Positions 5,550 to 6,249 of a stretch of DNA of 6,249 nt are shown here, in pieces. This DNA comes from Chloroflexota bacterium (lineage in GTDB: Bacteria; Chloroflexota; Dehalococcoidia; Dehalococcoidales; UBA2162), in assembly GCA_016193545.1 (NCBI GenBank), contig JACPSA010000101.1, positions 1-6,249 on the forward strand. The letters are read 5' to 3'. The position numbers and the translations under genes were made by a program. The notes below the pieces were generated by a model. It saw nothing but the letters and a program-made list of their open reading frames with translations. It did no database searches and had not been told where the DNA came from. Each line of letters begins with the position of its first letter. The stretch's first letter is position 1.

Positions 5550-6236
5550 CTACTCGATGAACTTCAGCCCTAAGGAAATCAGTGCTCCTATCATCAGGAA
5601 TAGTATCACCCACTTGTTGAAGTGCCGATGCGCCTCAGTCATCAGAGTCGAAGCACCAGTATAGATAAAGACTCCAGCGACGAAACCAATGGCTGCTTGA
5701 TGGACTGATTCCGGTATGAGGCTACCTATGGTCGCTCCAATCGGATACATGATAGCCGCTAGTAGCAGCATGCCTATTATTCGGCTGAATCGATAATTTT
5801 GACTTCTCATAACCAGCGTCGTGGTATAGCCCTGAGGTATCTCGTGCGCGACGACAGCCAGAGTCACCAGGAACCCCAGGCGTGGGTCTGTGAGGTAAGC
5901 AACGGCAATGCCAGCCCCATCGATAATGTTGTCCGAAGCCATGCCCAGGACGGTAATCCAGCTAACTCCGGTTACTTCGCACTCACTTTCACCACATTGA
6001 TGCAGTGACAGACCTTTATCGATAAGGTACATAACGAAGAATCCGATACCAACCAGAGCCCAGTTAGCTTCGATGTTGGCCTCCGGTAGGAGTTCAAAGA
6101 AGGCCGCAGAAATAACTGTCCCGCTGGCAAAGGCAAGAACATAACGGGTGCTGATGAACTTCAGGCGGGGGAAAAGCGGGGCGAATCCACCTATCAAATC
6201 AGTCAATCCCGCTACAAAAGCCAGTATTATTGCCAT
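5550..6236 (-). CDS. ZIP-family divalent metal transporter
   Basis: Inner-membrane ZIP transporter, a family that imports Zn2+, Fe2+ or Mn2+. Eight hydrophobic segments can be seen, at about 1-21, 32-52, 57-74, 92-115, 120-142, 152-172, 180-198 and 208-226. The paired metal-site motifs are in segment 4 (D102-N-I-I-D106-G) and segment 5 (H131-E-I-P-Q135-G). Family versions usually read HNxP/xE/DG and H/QExPxE/G, so the first His is Asp and a common acidic or His ligand is Gln. A short loop between segments 3 and 4 carries HQCGESEC, a possible metal-sensing or feeding site. The length of 228 is on the short side of the family. The ATG is the first in the window, but the frame stays open to the edge 13 nt upstream and no Shine-Dalgarno site is visible, so the real start may be earlier. 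The gene converges on the oxidoreductase with a 28-bp gap and no clear terminator. The metal is unknown. Confidence 0.88.
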   Translation of the reverse strand: MAIILAFVAGLTDLIGGFAPLFPRLKFISTRYVLAFASGTVISAAFFELLPEANIEANWALVGIGFFVMYLIDKGLSLHQCGESECEVTGVSWITVLGMASDNIIDGAGIAVAYLTDPRLGFLVTLAVVAHEIPQGYTTTLVMRSQNYRFSRIIGMLLLAAIMYPIGATIGSLIPESVHQAAIGFVAGVFIYTGASTLMTEAHRHFNKWVILFLMIGALISLGLKFIE

Positions 6237-6249
6237 CTCAGATAAAGAA

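Overview
The window is a compact bacterial chromosomal segment with five whole or near-whole protein genes and one gene fragment. There are no mobile elements, RNA genes or CRISPR arrays. Base composition is moderate and looks even across the genes. A [4Fe-4S]-type flavoprotein and an oxygen-sensitive-type Old Yellow Enzyme with an Fe-S cluster suggest an anaerobe. A Chloroflexota (Dehalococcoidia-like) origin is my best guess, but it is an inference from gene style and not a proven assignment.

Left part, minus strand: a long-form RelA/SpoT (p)ppGpp synthetase/hydrolase is followed after 44 nt by the first 32 codons of rpsT (ribosomal protein S20), which runs off the left edge. The rpsT fragment is identified from its protein sequence and its strong Shine-Dalgarno site. 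The stringent-response gene has a good sigma70-type promoter (TTTACA, 17 bp, TATACT). Its best start is a GTG twelve bases inside the longest frame.

Middle, plus strand: ybeY (16S rRNA maturation endoribonuclease) diverges from the stringent-response gene. Its promoter (TTGAGG, 17 bp, TATGAT) sits so close to the ATG that the mRNA should be leaderless or nearly so. ybeY overlaps by 3 nt a TTG-started iron-sulfur flavoprotein gene with a CX2CX2CX5C cluster motif. After 86 bp, which hold a 15-bp palindrome inside a possible promoter spacer, comes a 633-residue Old Yellow Enzyme / 2,4-dienoyl-CoA reductase-like protein (FMN barrel, Fe-S site, FAD/NAD(P) domain).

Right part, minus strand: a ZIP-family metal transporter gene converges on the oxidoreductase with a 28-bp gap. 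Its 5' end lies 13 nt from the window edge, so its start is not certain.

Functionally, the left half is about translation and its control: ppGpp, S20 and rRNA maturation. The right half holds two anaerobic-type flavin/Fe-S redox proteins and a metal importer. I see no clearly new multi-gene system. The most notable points are a D-to-N change in the hydrolase signature of the stringent-response enzyme, the near-leaderless ybeY promoter, the palindrome ahead of the oxidoreductase, a Glu in its second nucleotide-binding motif, and altered metal ligands in the transporter.
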